A program made the position numbers and the translations under genes. This document shows positions 54,426-64,000 of a DNA stretch of 64,000 bases, one piece after another (the first letter of the stretch is position 1; each line of letters starts with the position of its first letter). The stretch is from Pelobium manganitolerans (GTDB taxonomy: Bacteria > Bacteroidota > Bacteroidia > Sphingobacteriales > Sphingobacteriaceae), in NCBI RefSeq assembly GCF_003609575.1, contig NZ_MBTA01000023.1, forward strand, positions 62,001-126,000. The letters run 5' to 3'. The notes under the pieces were generated by a model, which worked only from the letters and a program-made list of their open reading frames with translations, was not told the DNA's origin and made no database searches.

Positions 54426-54495
54426 TGTGGATAAAAGGTGAAATGCCCCTAAAACCGTGTCTGTGGCGTTTGTTGCACGCCTTTTTTTATCCACA
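54426..54495. promoter_or_regulatory. Two perfect DnaA-box matches upstream of gyrB
   Basis: TGTGGATAA (54426-54434, minus-strand box) and TTATCCACA (54487-54495, plus-strand box) both match the DnaA consensus exactly and face each other. A third near match, TGTGGATGA, is at 54655-54663. The 408-base gap between gyrB and the FG-GAP gene has no open frame and is AT-rich after 54530. The sites may regulate gyrB through DnaA or belong to a replication origin. Local gene directions do not favour an origin. Confidence 0.5.
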
Positions 54496-54775
54496 ATGCT
54501 TACCAAGGCCTACTAATGAACCTATATTTTTTTAATTAAAAAGCGTGGAGTTGTTTGCTCGAAGCGGGAAAATTATAAGCCTTTTTGTGTGTAATGGCTA
54601 TTTTGTGTTTTTATTTAAATTACTGATATATAGTAGTTTATGTTCTTTTTAAGTTGTGGATGATTAATTGCAAATACGTTTAAGGTGCTTGTTTTAGCAA
54701 GGGCTTTGCACAACACCATTGAAACTTAAACAAAAAACACACGTACAAAAATGCGTGACAAACTAAACGCAATAT

Positions 54776-56278
54776 ATGAAAACAAAATTTTACCTATCGC
54801 TCATCTTGTCTGTTGCAATCCTGTTTGCATCTTGCGAAAAGGAACAGTTGCCGGGGGTTTCTCCGCATTCTAACTCCAAAGAATTAGTAGAATTTGCTTT
54901 TTTGCAGTCAAATAATCCGGGCTTGGACCGTGATTATATATGTGTAGTAGATGGCCAAAATTTAACCATGCAAGTGCCTAAAGGGGTTGATTTGGGTAGT
55001 TTGGTGCCTACATTTAAATTGTCGGAAGAAGCAACACTGCGCATAGGCAATGAAGAGATAAGAAGCGATCAAACGGCTATCAACGTAAGTAAAACCAATA
55101 ATATTACCATAGTTGCAGGCAACGGTTCAATGGTGCGTTATAATTGTAGCGTGTTGTTAGTTGGCTTAGTGCAAGATTTTGCGGCCAACAGCAAAACATC
55201 CTATTATAATTATATCCAAAACAACTTATACATTGATTTGGCAAGTGTTATTACAAAAACTTCTTTAAATGTTGCTTATCATGAAGATGCTTACACTGCC
55301 CGCGCCTATGCCGATTTTGATAAAGATGGTGACATGGATATTATTGCCGGAGCGAGCAACACTTACGGGAAGGCGCCGGTAGAACTGGAATATTATAAAA
55401 ATGATGTGTTTTCTTTCGCTAAAGACCAATCTGTGTTTAACGGAGCGGTTCCTACGATGTTAAATCCTCGGAAAGCCATTGTTGGAGATTTTGACAAGAA
55501 CGGTTGGCTAGATGTGTTTTTTGTAGGTTCCGGATTTGATGCGGGCTCATACACCGGCGAAACCGCTAAAATATTAATGAACAATAACGGTAAATTTACC
55601 AGCAAAGACATTTCTCTGGCTAAAGGATACATTGCATCCGCCGCAGCCGGAGATATAGACAACGACGGGGATTTAGATTTGTTCATCACCGATAACAAGA
55701 GCATCAGCAGGTTTTTAATAAACGATGGTAAAGGCAATTTTACCGAGGATTTAAGTATTTATCCGAGCGACTTATGGGGTAAAGCTTACTACGCGTCTGA
55801 ATTGTATGATGTTAATAACGACGGCTATTTGGATATCGTAACCGGTGGGCACGAGCATAACAGTGCGCAAACCATGATTTTGTTGGGCAATGCCAGCGGT
55901 AAATTCATGACCTCTAAAATGCTTGCTATCCCAGCGGTATTCGGTTTTGGTGTAGTGGTGGATATTGATTTTATCGATTATGATAAAGACGGCAAAACCG
56001 ATGTTTTGGTTACACGCACCGGCGACGGTAAAGGAGAGCAAGGCTATTATAAAGGCTACTATCTTCAATTAATGCAAAATCAGGGCTCAAAATTTGCAGA
56101 TGTAACTAAAACTGCCTTCGGCTCTGATGGAGCATCAGCAAGCGCGAAGTGGATTAATTTAGTTAGGGTGCAAGATTTGGATAAGGATGGCAGCCCGGAT
56201 ATTAGCACCGATGACCAGTTTTACGGTTTAAGCTGGACTAATAAAAATGGAACTTTTGTAAGAAATGGAAGTAAATAA
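54776..56278 (+). CDS. FG-GAP/VCBS-repeat lipoprotein
   Basis: A 500-residue surface lipoprotein (FASCEK, Cys20). Residues about 35-130 form a beta domain (MQVPKGVDLGSLVPTFKLSEEATLRIGN), like the DUF5018-type domain. The rest is a propeller of six FG-GAP-like repeats, each with a Ca2+-binding DxDxDG loop: DFDKDGDMD, DFDKNGWLD, DIDNDGDLD, DVNNDGYLD, DYDKDGKTD, DLDKDGSPD. It probably binds a protein or glycan outside the cell. No partner gene is nearby. Confidence 0.88.
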   Translation: MKTKFYLSLILSVAILFASCEKEQLPGVSPHSNSKELVEFAFLQSNNPGLDRDYICVVDGQNLTMQVPKGVDLGSLVPTFKLSEEATLRIGNEEIRSDQTAINVSKTNNITIVAGNGSMVRYNCSVLLVGLVQDFAANSKTSYYNYIQNNLYIDLASVITKTSLNVAYHEDAYTARAYADFDKDGDMDIIAGASNTYGKAPVELEYYKNDVFSFAKDQSVFNGAVPTMLNPRKAIVGDFDKNGWLDVFFVGSGFDAGSYTGETAKILMNNNGKFTSKDISLAKGYIASAAAGDIDNDGDLDLFITDNKSISRFLINDGKGNFTEDLSIYPSDLWGKAYYASELYDVNNDGYLDIVTGGHEHNSAQTMILLGNASGKFMTSKMLAIPAVFGFGVVVDIDFIDYDKDGKTDVLVTRTGDGKGEQGYYKGYYLQLMQNQGSKFADVTKTAFGSDGASASAKWINLVRVQDLDKDGSPDISTDDQFYGLSWTNKNGTFVRNGSK

Positions 56279-56357
56279 AGTTTAGGGTTAATAATAAGGA
56301 GAGAGTGCTTAGGTGCTCTTTTTTTGTTTAACGCACAAATTATTTGTTTATTTAAGC

Positions 56358-57302
56358 ATGGTAAAACCCAGGTTTGATTTAGAGCAACACAATGATTTTG
56401 GCAATTTAGAACTACTAGCCACCCAGGTTGTTGAGGGTTTTATCACGGGCCTGCATAAAAGTCCGTTCCATGGCTTTTCGGTAGAATTTGCAGAACACCG
56501 CTTATATAATAAAGGCAATTCTGTTAAAAATATAGATTGGAAACTTTACGGACGCACAGAAAAGTTGTTTGTAAAACGTTTTGAAGAAGAAACCAATCTG
56601 CGTTGCCAATTGGTGCTGGATGTTTCCTCGTCAATGTATTATCCCGAAAATGGGATGAGTAAATTTGCTTTCTCGGCTTTAGCTAGTGCCGCTATCATCA
56701 ATTTGTTAAAGCGCCAACGGGATGCCTTCGGTTTAACCTTGTTTAGCAACGAAATCAGTTTATCAACGCCAACAAAATCTACCACGGCACATCAAAAGTT
56801 TATTTTAGACGAGCTTTCTAAAAACTTGAATTCGCCGGTAAACACACAGCAAACAAATTTAGCAAGCAGTTTGCACCGTATTGCCGATAAACTTCCGCAA
56901 CGCTCTTTTGTGGTTGTTTTTACAGATATGCTTTTTAGCCCGGGCAACCATGCCAGTGTCGACGAGGTATTTTCGGCCTTGCAGCATATTAAATATAATA
57001 AAAACGAACTCATCGTTTTCAACGTGTTAGAAAAACAACACGAACAGGAATTCAACTTCGCAAACCGTCCGCATCATTTTATAGATGTTGAAACCGGCCA
57101 GAATATCAAACTTAACCCCTCTGCCTACCAGGAAATTTACCGGGAAAAATTGCAGGCGTTTAAAGAAACCTTAGCCATCAAGTGCGCGCAATCTAAAATT
57201 AATTTGGTTGATGCCGATTTGGAAGACGGTTTTTACCCCATATTAAAGGCTTGGCTGTTGGCTAGGAGTAGGAAGGAAACCCGCATTTTCGTGATTTTAT
57301 AG
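56358..57302 (+). CDS. DUF58 domain protein
   Basis: A 314-residue protein of the DUF58 family, which has a vWA-like fold. MVKPRFDLEQHNDFGNLELLATQVVEGFITGLHKSPFHGFSVEFAEHRLYNKGNSVKNIDWKLYGRTEKLFVKRFEEETN is the conserved core, and LVLDVSSSMYYP carries the MIDAS-type DxSxS motif. The partner MoxR ATPase, usually next door, is absent, so it either works with a distant MoxR or stands alone. An ATG at 56313 adds 15 residues and was not used. Confidence 0.9.
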   Translation: MVKPRFDLEQHNDFGNLELLATQVVEGFITGLHKSPFHGFSVEFAEHRLYNKGNSVKNIDWKLYGRTEKLFVKRFEEETNLRCQLVLDVSSSMYYPENGMSKFAFSALASAAIINLLKRQRDAFGLTLFSNEISLSTPTKSTTAHQKFILDELSKNLNSPVNTQQTNLASSLHRIADKLPQRSFVVVFTDMLFSPGNHASVDEVFSALQHIKYNKNELIVFNVLEKQHEQEFNFANRPHHFIDVETGQNIKLNPSAYQEIYREKLQAFKETLAIKCAQSKINLVDADLEDGFYPILKAWLLARSRKETRIFVIL

Positions 57303-57481
57303 GAAATACTTTTATCAGGATGTAAAATTATTTGTCTGTAAACCAGTCTGTTATGTATTTTAATTGTCGTATTTACATTTTTTATTAATTGTGGATTTGA
57401 CAATTAAATAATCTTTCCTACTTTAGGGTTGCCAAATAACTATTTTGGCGTAAACCAATTATACAACCAATTCAATAAGTA

Positions 57482-60400
57482 ATGAAAATTAAACAAAAAC
57501 TCTTCCGAGGAGGTGTTGCGTTTCTGATGCTCCTATTACTGTGCGCATTGCAAACCTACGCCCAAAACTCAAACGTTCAAGGAACTGTGCGAGATGACAA
57601 TGGTGAACCCCTAATTGGCGTTGCGGTAACTTTAAAAGGTACGCAAAAAGGAACCTTCACCGATTTAAACGGTAAATATTCCATAGACGTTGCGCCAAAT
57701 GCAACCTTGGTTTTTTCTTATGTGGGTTATGTTAGCCGTGAAGAAGCCGTTAATAACCGGAAAACTATATCTGTTGTTTTGGCTAGCGACAATAAAGCAT
57801 TAAACGAAGTAGTAGTTATAGGCTATGGCGCACAAAAAAGAGCCGATATTACGGGTTCTGTTGCGGTGGTTAATACCAACGAACTAAAGAAAGTTTCCAG
57901 TAACGATGTGGGTAGTATGCTTGCCGGCCGTGTAGCGGGTGTTTCGGTTACCGGAGATGGTCAGCCGGGAGCGTTTCCACAGGTAAAATTACGCGGTATC
58001 TCCACATTCGGGAATTCGGATCCTTTGTATGTGATTGATGGGGTAGCATTATTTGGTGTTCCGCGAGAGTTCAATCCAAACGATATTGAAAGCATTCAAA
58101 TTTTAAAAGACGCTTCTGCCGGAGCTATCTATGGCTCGCGTGCGGCAAATGGGGTAGTAATTATTACAACCAAACAAGGCAGAAAAGATACACCGTTAAA
58201 AGTGGATTATAACGGTTATTATGGTTTTGATGAGATTTGGCAGATTATGCCGGTCACCGGACGCGAGAACTATCAAACCTTAAATAACGAAGCGCGGATA
58301 AACTCAGGAAAAGCACTAGCTCCAGGAAATGACCCTTCATCAAACGTATACATTAAAGACATTGATACCGATTGGCAAAAAGAAGGTCTGAAAACCGGAA
58401 ACCGTCAAAACCATTATCTTTCTTTAAACGGAGGTGGGGCGTATAATACTTATAACGTTTCACTAGATTATTTTGACAACAATGGGACGTTTGTGGGTGT
58501 TGGGCCTGATTATAAGCGTTATACCGGAAGGGTAAATAACACTCAAGAACGCGGGCGCTTTAAATTCGGACAAACTTTGCTTTTTTCTAAATCGCATGAA
58601 AATGCCTTGGTAACTGGCGATGGGATTTTAGCGGGTGGCCGTCCGCCGCTTATTAACGATTTAGTATTCGCCATTCCAACCATGCCGGTTTATGATCCAA
58701 ATCGTTTAGGAGGTTTTGGAGGTACGGCAAGCGAGATACATGACGCAATATCGTTGAACGGAATTGGATTTAATTCGCTAATTACAAACTACACAGATGT
58801 TCAAAGAACTTTTGCAACAGCATATGGTTCGGCGGATATTGTAAAGCAAGATCATCATAAGCTAACTTACAAGTTGAATTTTGGTTATGATTTCTTGACT
58901 TACAGAAATTATCAATTCGTACCTAAATTCAATTTGGGGTATTTTTTTCCTAACGAAATTGCTAGGGTAACAGATACAGATACCAAAACGGAAAATAAAG
59001 TTATTGAAAACACGCTTACCTATCAATTTAAACAATACAAACATACATTGGACGTACTAGCCGGCCAAATGTTTGAAAATACCACAAACTTATGGCGTAA
59101 AGGATACGCCGAAGGTATCCAAGACAATGACTTTGCGAACCTTCACAACAGTACGTCTTCAAACGCGGATAGCAATGAGTGGGAGCGTAGCTTGCTATCG
59201 TTCTTAGGAAGAGTAAATTATAATTTTGACGAACGCTACCTTTTATCCGCTACGGTACGCCGTGATGAGTCATCTCGCTTTGCGAAGGCCTACAGAGTAG
59301 GTTATTTTCCTTCTGCTGCATTAGGTTGGAGAATATCAAATGAGTCTTTCTTCAAAGGCTTAAAGCCGGTGGTTTCGGATTTTAAATTGAGAGCGAGCTG
59401 GGGCGTTTTAGGTAATGATAATATTGGAGACTACGCCTATCAAGCCGTTTTAAATCCGGGGATTGTGTATTCTTTCAACGGAACAAGGGTTTTAGGCACC
59501 ATCCAAACCAACGAAGTTTCTGAATCATTAAAATGGGAAGAGCGCGAAACCTTCAATGCTGGCTTTGATGCGCAATTTTTTAATGGCGATTTAACCTTAA
59601 GTGCAGAGTATTACAGAAGCACAAGCCGTGATATTTTGGTAGCTATCCCAATCCCCCTCTCGGTAGGTTCAATTAACTCGCAACCTGTTGTTAATGCCGG
59701 TACCTTGCGTAACACAGGGATTGAAGTTTCTGCAGATTATAACTATCGTGTAAACGATGATTGGAACTTTACATTCGGAGCTAACTTCTCTACCTTACAA
59801 AATAAAGTGGTGTCTTTAGGAGACGGCGTACAAACGCGTATAGACGGTGCCTTTAGAACAACAGTAGGCAAAGAAGTTGGACGCCATTACGGTTTCTTGA
59901 CAGATGGCTTATTCCAATCACAGACCGAGATTGCCGCACATCCCGTACAATTTGGCGGTGCAGCAGTAGGTGACATTAAATTTGTAGACAGAAACAAAGA
60001 CGGTTTTATTAACGATGCCGACCGAACAGATTTAGGAAGTGGTTTGCCTTCTGTTTATTACGGTTTTAATTTTACCGCTAAATACAAGGATTTTGATTTC
60101 ACCTTATTTGCATCGGGTGCAGGAGATTATCTTATCAACAGCCGTTTATACAGAGATTTGATGCACACCGGAGGTGATCAAAACTATCACCAAGATATGG
60201 TGAACAGATGGACAAGCGTTAACACAAACACCACCATTCCAAGACTTTCATGGGATGATTTAAACCACAATTGGGAAAACTCTAACCGAGACGGATGGTT
60301 GCAAGACGGAACATATCTGAGGATTAATACCATTTCTTTAGGTTATCAGTTGCCGAAAAACTTAATCAAAGGCGTAGAAAAGGCCAGAATATTTGCCACA

Positions 60401-60538
60401 GGGCAAAATGTTTATACTTTCCAAAAGTACAAAGGCTATAACCCGGATTATTCCTATGGTGTATTTACTCCAGGTTTAGATAACGGCTCTTATCCAAAAC
60501 CTAGAGTAATCATGTTTGGTGTGCAACTAGGTTTTTAA
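57482..60538 (+). CDS. SusC/RagA family TonB-linked outer membrane receptor
   Basis: The outer-membrane glycan importer of an arabinan locus. The 1018-residue protein has a signal peptide (1-27, TYA-QNS), the carboxypeptidase-like domain (NVQGTVRDDNGEPLIGVAVTLKGTQKGTFTDLNGKYSID), the SusC hallmark NEVVVIGYGAQKRADITGSV, the plug segments VKLRGISTFGNSDPLYVIDG and GAIYGSRAANGVVIITTKQG, and a barrel ending PRVIMFGVQLGF. It is first in a run SusC-SusD-GH43-GH51, so it should import arabino-oligosaccharides with its SusD lid. Confidence 0.96.
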   Translation: MKIKQKLFRGGVAFLMLLLLCALQTYAQNSNVQGTVRDDNGEPLIGVAVTLKGTQKGTFTDLNGKYSIDVAPNATLVFSYVGYVSREEAVNNRKTISVVLASDNKALNEVVVIGYGAQKRADITGSVAVVNTNELKKVSSNDVGSMLAGRVAGVSVTGDGQPGAFPQVKLRGISTFGNSDPLYVIDGVALFGVPREFNPNDIESIQILKDASAGAIYGSRAANGVVIITTKQGRKDTPLKVDYNGYYGFDEIWQIMPVTGRENYQTLNNEARINSGKALAPGNDPSSNVYIKDIDTDWQKEGLKTGNRQNHYLSLNGGGAYNTYNVSLDYFDNNGTFVGVGPDYKRYTGRVNNTQERGRFKFGQTLLFSKSHENALVTGDGILAGGRPPLINDLVFAIPTMPVYDPNRLGGFGGTASEIHDAISLNGIGFNSLITNYTDVQRTFATAYGSADIVKQDHHKLTYKLNFGYDFLTYRNYQFVPKFNLGYFFPNEIARVTDTDTKTENKVIENTLTYQFKQYKHTLDVLAGQMFENTTNLWRKGYAEGIQDNDFANLHNSTSSNADSNEWERSLLSFLGRVNYNFDERYLLSATVRRDESSRFAKAYRVGYFPSAALGWRISNESFFKGLKPVVSDFKLRASWGVLGNDNIGDYAYQAVLNPGIVYSFNGTRVLGTIQTNEVSESLKWEERETFNAGFDAQFFNGDLTLSAEYYRSTSRDILVAIPIPLSVGSINSQPVVNAGTLRNTGIEVSADYNYRVNDDWNFTFGANFSTLQNKVVSLGDGVQTRIDGAFRTTVGKEVGRHYGFLTDGLFQSQTEIAAHPVQFGGAAVGDIKFVDRNKDGFINDADRTDLGSGLPSVYYGFNFTAKYKDFDFTLFASGAGDYLINSRLYRDLMHTGGDQNYHQDMVNRWTSVNTNTTIPRLSWDDLNHNWENSNRDGWLQDGTYLRINTISLGYQLPKNLIKGVEKARIFATGQNVYTFQKYKGYNPDYSYGVFTPGLDNGSYPKPRVIMFGVQLGF

Positions 60539-60610
60539 CTAAACAATTTGTTTTCAACATAAAGTAAAATATAGCATTGGCTATAAGCTATTTAATAAAT
60601 AGATATTAAG

Positions 60611-62194
60611 ATGAAAAAAATCATATATGGTGTTTTGGCAGCGATTGCTTTAAGTGGCTGCGAAAAAAAACTGGATTTAGTAAATCCAAATTATCCTACA
60701 ACTGCTAGTTTTTGGAAAACATCAGACCAAGCATTTGCGGCAGTTAACTCTGTTTACAATTCACTTACGCTAGATGGCACCTACAACCGCTCTTTTCCGG
60801 GCTTGCAAGACAGCCGGGGCGAAGACGTGAAAGGCGATAGCCCATGGGGCGATTTGGTAGCGACAGGTCAGTTTGTAATCCCTAACACATCCGATCCGGT
60901 TTTATGGATCTGGCGGGATTTTTATTTGACGATAGGGCGTGCAAACCGTGTTATTGCTAACGTAGAAGCGTATAAGCCCGAAGATTTAGATGATGCAGCC
61001 AAAAAGCGCATCATGGGCCAGGCTTATTTTTTACGCGCGCTTTCTTATTTTAACTTGATAAATAATTTTGAAAAAATACCATTAATTACAACGCCTCCGG
61101 CAAGTAAGCAAGATTATTATCCGGCAACAGCAAAATCCGAGGATGTTTGGAATCAGATTTTTGAGGATTTAAAAACAGCAGAAGATTATCTTCCTTTGGA
61201 TTATAGCAACGTAGTCGGTCCAGATAAAGGACAAGTGGGCAGGGCAACAAAAGGCGCCGCTGCAGGTCTATTGGGCAAAGCTTATGTTTACCAAAAAAAA
61301 TGGGATTTAGCTCAAAAGCAATTTGAAAAATTTGTTCTGCCAGGCGGAATCTTTAACGGGCGGTACAGCTTAACCTCAAACTATCGGGATAATTTTAGCA
61401 ACGTTGGAGAAAACAACGCAGAATCACTTTTTGAAATCCAGTTTGATAGTTCATTCGGCTCTGACGGTAATTGGACCGGCGAACCAAACGCCAATTGGAG
61501 ACAATTTGCAGGCTATTGCGTAACTTACGCGCCCAGAGGTTTTTCGGCAAACGGGGTACAATATGGAGGTTATAAGGATTATATCCCCACAGCGTATCTG
61601 AGAAATCAGTACAAAACAGAAACCACTGTTGACGGCGGTACAGACCCGCGCTTGTTGGCAACCGTTTGCTCTTATGAACCCGCAGCAAATTCTACAAAAG
61701 TGTACGGCGTAGAGTGGCCTTACGGCACCAATGAAATGTTTTTACGTAAATACACGCATGACGGTTTAAACTACACTGGTCCCGAAACTTTTGAGAACGG
61801 TGATATTAACTACCGCGTACTTAGATATGCTGATATTTTAATGCTTTACGCAGAAACATTAAACGAATTAGGACGCACCGCGGATGCTTACACTTATATC
61901 CAGCAGGTGCGAAGCAGAGCTAAATTAAAAGATTTAGCAACTGTTAAACCGGGTATGAATAAAGATCAAATGAAAGATCAAATTGCACACGAACGCTTGT
62001 TGGAATTTGCAGTAGAGGGACAGCGCATTCACGATTTAATCCGTTGGGGTTGGTTCTACGATAACACGAAATTAGCTGCTTTGAAAGCGGCAGATTCTGA
62101 CTTTAACACGTGGAAACCCGGTAAAGAATATTTGCCAGTGCCCTTATTTGAGCTAAACGCTAATAAAAATCTAGTTCCAAATTCTGCAAATTAA
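60611..62194 (+). CDS. SusD/RagB family glycan-binding lipoprotein
   Basis: A 527-residue surface lipoprotein (LSGCEKK, Cys17) that forms a lid over SusC. ASFWKTSDQAFAAVNSVYNSL, RANRVIANVEAY, GQAYFLRALSYFNLINNFEKIPLIT and VLRYADILMLYAETLNELG are typical helical TPR-like segments, and ERLLEFAVEGQRIHDLIRWG is the conserved C-terminal part. It starts 72 bases after the SusC stop. Confidence 0.95.
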   Translation: MKKIIYGVLAAIALSGCEKKLDLVNPNYPTTASFWKTSDQAFAAVNSVYNSLTLDGTYNRSFPGLQDSRGEDVKGDSPWGDLVATGQFVIPNTSDPVLWIWRDFYLTIGRANRVIANVEAYKPEDLDDAAKKRIMGQAYFLRALSYFNLINNFEKIPLITTPPASKQDYYPATAKSEDVWNQIFEDLKTAEDYLPLDYSNVVGPDKGQVGRATKGAAAGLLGKAYVYQKKWDLAQKQFEKFVLPGGIFNGRYSLTSNYRDNFSNVGENNAESLFEIQFDSSFGSDGNWTGEPNANWRQFAGYCVTYAPRGFSANGVQYGGYKDYIPTAYLRNQYKTETTVDGGTDPRLLATVCSYEPAANSTKVYGVEWPYGTNEMFLRKYTHDGLNYTGPETFENGDINYRVLRYADILMLYAETLNELGRTADAYTYIQQVRSRAKLKDLATVKPGMNKDQMKDQIAHERLLEFAVEGQRIHDLIRWGWFYDNTKLAALKAADSDFNTWKPGKEYLPVPLFELNANKNLVPNSAN

Positions 62195-62204
62195 AATCAC
62201 TGTG

Positions 62205-63731
62205 ATGAAAAAGAGCATTTATATATTACTATGTGCAGGCTTGCTAAGTGCGGTATCTGCCTGTAAAAAAGACACGGAGGTAATCACGCAGTTAGATCCT
62301 GCGCTAAAGCTCCCAGTGCCAGAGCCTCCCATTCAAGGCTTTGATATTTCAACAATAAAAGATACTTACGCAGATATCGCAGACTACGCCAACAGTGCAA
62401 AATGGGGACCATATAATCTGCACGATCCATCGGTAATAAAAGATGGCGAATATTATTATTGTTTTAGTACCGATGCTGCTTTTGGCTATGGCGAAGGCAC
62501 TTTGAAACCGGGAATAATGGTGCGCCGTTCAAAAGACTTGGTGGAATGGGAGTTTCGCGGCTGGGCTTTAAACGGTCTTCCACAGCAAGCCGTTGATTAT
62601 ATCAAAAGCGTAAATGCTACCTACAAACCAAATAGCGGAATTTGGGCACCTTACATTTTAAAAGTCGGTAATCAGTTCCGTTTGTATTATTCATTAGCTT
62701 CCGACGGTTTCCGGGTAAGTGCAATAGGCTTGTTAACCTCTAACTCTTTGGAAGGACCTTGGACAGAAGCCGGGTTGGCCGTAAAATCTGGCACCAACGG
62801 TCCCGGCACTAATGCTATCGACCCGTCTGTAGTTGTTACGCCTGCCGGCGACCACTACCTTTACTATGGCTCTGCTTGGGACGGCCTGTTCGTTGTACAG
62901 TTAAATCCGGCTACAGGTTTAGCCATGAACAGTGGCGACTTGGGTACACGGATTGTACGTCGCGGCAAAACCGGAAATACTTACAACGGAAATTTAGAAG
63001 CACCAGAAATTATTTATAATGAGGAGCTACAGAAATATTTTCTGTTTGTTTCTTATGACTGGATTGATACTAAATATAATGTTAGGGTATTTAGGTCCGA
63101 TAGCCCAACCGGTCCATTTGTGGATTGGAACGGTGAAAATGCGGACACACAATCTGACCATGTTGCGCAATTAGTGGTGGGGCCATATGCTTTTAAAGAA
63201 CATCAAGGATGGCAAGGTACCGGGCATTGCGCGGTATTTAAAGCACCAAACGGTCAATACTTTATGATGCACCAAGGCCGCCCTCACGAAAACAAGTTCT
63301 TTATGGACATGCACGTGCGGAAAATGTTTTGGTCTGATAACGGCTGGCCGATGGTTTCGCCAGAACGATATGCCAATGTGGAGCAAACGCCCATCACCAG
63401 AGCAGATATTATAGGAGAGTACGAACAAGTAATTCATGGATATAACACCGTTCCGGGCTATGCCACAGAACAAGCCAATCCGGATATTAATGTTGCTGTA
63501 GCAAACAATCCTATGTTACATGCTGATGGAACAATATTCGGCGACGTTAACAACACCTGGGTTTTTGATGAAACCAAGTCCACGTTAGAAATGCGATGGG
63601 CCGGAGGTTTATTTGTAGATAAAGTTCATGTATCAAGGGAAAGAGATTGGGAGCGTAAGAAAACTTCTACAATCGTAATGACCGGTTATAACGGCGGAGG
63701 CTTAGCGCTTTGGTTCAAAAAAGTTAACTAA
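62205..63731 (+). CDS. GH43 family arabinan endo-1,5-alpha-L-arabinosidase-like lipoprotein
   Basis: A 508-residue secreted glycoside hydrolase (lipobox VSAC, Cys20) with a five-blade propeller. Catalytic base Asp74 (NLHDPSVIKDGEYYY), modulator Asp206 (NAIDPSVVV) and acid Glu265 (NGNLEAPEIIYN) match GH43. Later MHQGRPHENKFFMDMHVRKMFW is also typical of GH43 arabinanases. Residues after about 390 form an extra beta domain. It starts seven bases after the SusD stop and is followed by a terminator before the GH51 gene. Confidence 0.92.
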   Translation: MKKSIYILLCAGLLSAVSACKKDTEVITQLDPALKLPVPEPPIQGFDISTIKDTYADIADYANSAKWGPYNLHDPSVIKDGEYYYCFSTDAAFGYGEGTLKPGIMVRRSKDLVEWEFRGWALNGLPQQAVDYIKSVNATYKPNSGIWAPYILKVGNQFRLYYSLASDGFRVSAIGLLTSNSLEGPWTEAGLAVKSGTNGPGTNAIDPSVVVTPAGDHYLYYGSAWDGLFVVQLNPATGLAMNSGDLGTRIVRRGKTGNTYNGNLEAPEIIYNEELQKYFLFVSYDWIDTKYNVRVFRSDSPTGPFVDWNGENADTQSDHVAQLVVGPYAFKEHQGWQGTGHCAVFKAPNGQYFMMHQGRPHENKFFMDMHVRKMFWSDNGWPMVSPERYANVEQTPITRADIIGEYEQVIHGYNTVPGYATEQANPDINVAVANNPMLHADGTIFGDVNNTWVFDETKSTLEMRWAGGLFVDKVHVSRERDWERKKTSTIVMTGYNGGGLALWFKKVN

Positions 63732-63746
63732 TTTTACAATATCGGG

Positions 63747-63782
63747 AAAAGCCAGCATCCCATTCAGGATGCTGGCTTTTCT
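63747..63782 (+). terminator. Strong terminator between the GH43 and GH51 genes
   Basis: A 14-base perfect stem (AAAAGCCAGCATCC with GGATGCTGGCTTTT) around a six-base loop, with a short T tail. It lies inside the arabinan locus and should reduce read-through into the GH51 gene, which would then need its own promoter or antitermination. Confidence 0.9.
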
Positions 63783-63814
63783 ATCATCTGTTCTAAAAAA
63801 CGTAATAAACAAAC

Positions 63815-64000
63815 ATGTCAAAACTAAAAACTAGCCTCACAACACTAGGCCTTGCGTTAACAGTCGGTTTTACGCAGCAGGTATCGGCACAAAACACCAT
63901 TAAATTGGATGCAACCGACCCTAAAATCACCATCAACAAAAATATTTATGGCCACTTTGCCGAGCATTTGGGCCGTTGTATTTACGACGGTTTTTATGTA
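63815..64000 (+). CDS. Alpha-L-arabinofuranosidase, GH51 family (C-terminus outside window)
   Basis: The first 62 codons of an exo-acting arabinofuranosidase that removes arabinose from oligosaccharides. A signal peptide (about 1-25, VSA-QNT) precedes [33 protein letters not shown], which is the highly conserved start of GH51 ([20 protein letters not shown]). The gene continues past the right edge. Its substrate fits the upstream arabinanase. Confidence 0.92.
   Translation, partial: MSKLKTSLTTLGLALTVGFTQQVSAQNTIKLDATDPKITINKNIYGHFAEHLGRCIYDGFYV

Overview
The window comes from a Bacteroidota chromosome, most likely a Sphingobacteriaceae member (Pedobacter or Mucilaginibacter type). The reasons are a SusC/SusD pair with arabinan hydrolases, TonB receptors with a carboxypeptidase-like N-terminal domain, an ECF sigma/FecR pair, many 'S/A-C' lipoproteins, and repeated TAnnTTTG promoter boxes (often TATCTTTG) a few bases upstream of starts with no Shine-Dalgarno sequence. 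No insertion sequence, prophage, rRNA operon or CRISPR array was seen. The only RNA genes or elements found are one tRNA-Arg(CCG) and one cobalamin riboswitch.

Layout. 1-4.7 kb: FecR (cut by the left edge), a possible 35-codon ORF, an ECF sigma factor, a secreted esterase, a radical SAM protein and CorA. 4.9-9.2 kb: DUF485 protein plus acetate-type symporter, a small membrane protein, YchF and the tRNA. 9.4-11.9 kb: a TPR histidine kinase and an SRPBCC protein. 12-16 kb: a riboswitch-controlled vitamin B12 uptake operon (BtuB-like receptor, BtuG-like propeller lipoprotein, DUF6580 membrane protein). 16-21 kb: a two-component system and a phosphohexomutase. 21-24.6 kb: a minus-strand run of ABC ATPase, unknown protein, HAD phosphatase and S41 protease. 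24.7-35.2 kb: housekeeping genes (sucC, ferritin, gpsA, guaB), a paired M16 peptidase, and a flavodoxin/Crp couple flanked by similar direct repeats. 35.3-35.9 kb: a decayed MntA/HepT toxin-antitoxin module. 36-40.5 kb: an Rrf2 regulator divergent from a TonB receptor and a TauE/SafE exporter. 40.6-43.9 kb: assorted soluble enzymes.

43.9-49.9 kb is the most distinctive block. A cysteine-bearing Rrf2 (NsrR/IscR type) regulator is followed, all on the plus strand with very short gaps, by an unusual cbb3-like oxidase subunit I with a long N-terminal extension, a CcoO-like protein fused to a second cytochrome c domain, three small membrane proteins of unknown role, two tandem group III truncated hemoglobins, a hemerythrin-like protein and a plant-type 2Fe-2S ferredoxin. 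My reading is an O2/NO handling unit controlled by an Fe-S sensor.

49.9-64 kb: an alpha/beta hydrolase, exonuclease III, gyrB (with DnaA-box-like sites upstream), an FG-GAP lipoprotein, a DUF58 protein, and then an arabinan utilisation locus (SusC, SusD, GH43, GH51 cut by the right edge) with a strong terminator hairpin between the two hydrolases. Start codons were moved downstream in several genes where a promoter box overlaps the longest possible start, or where family conservation begins later.
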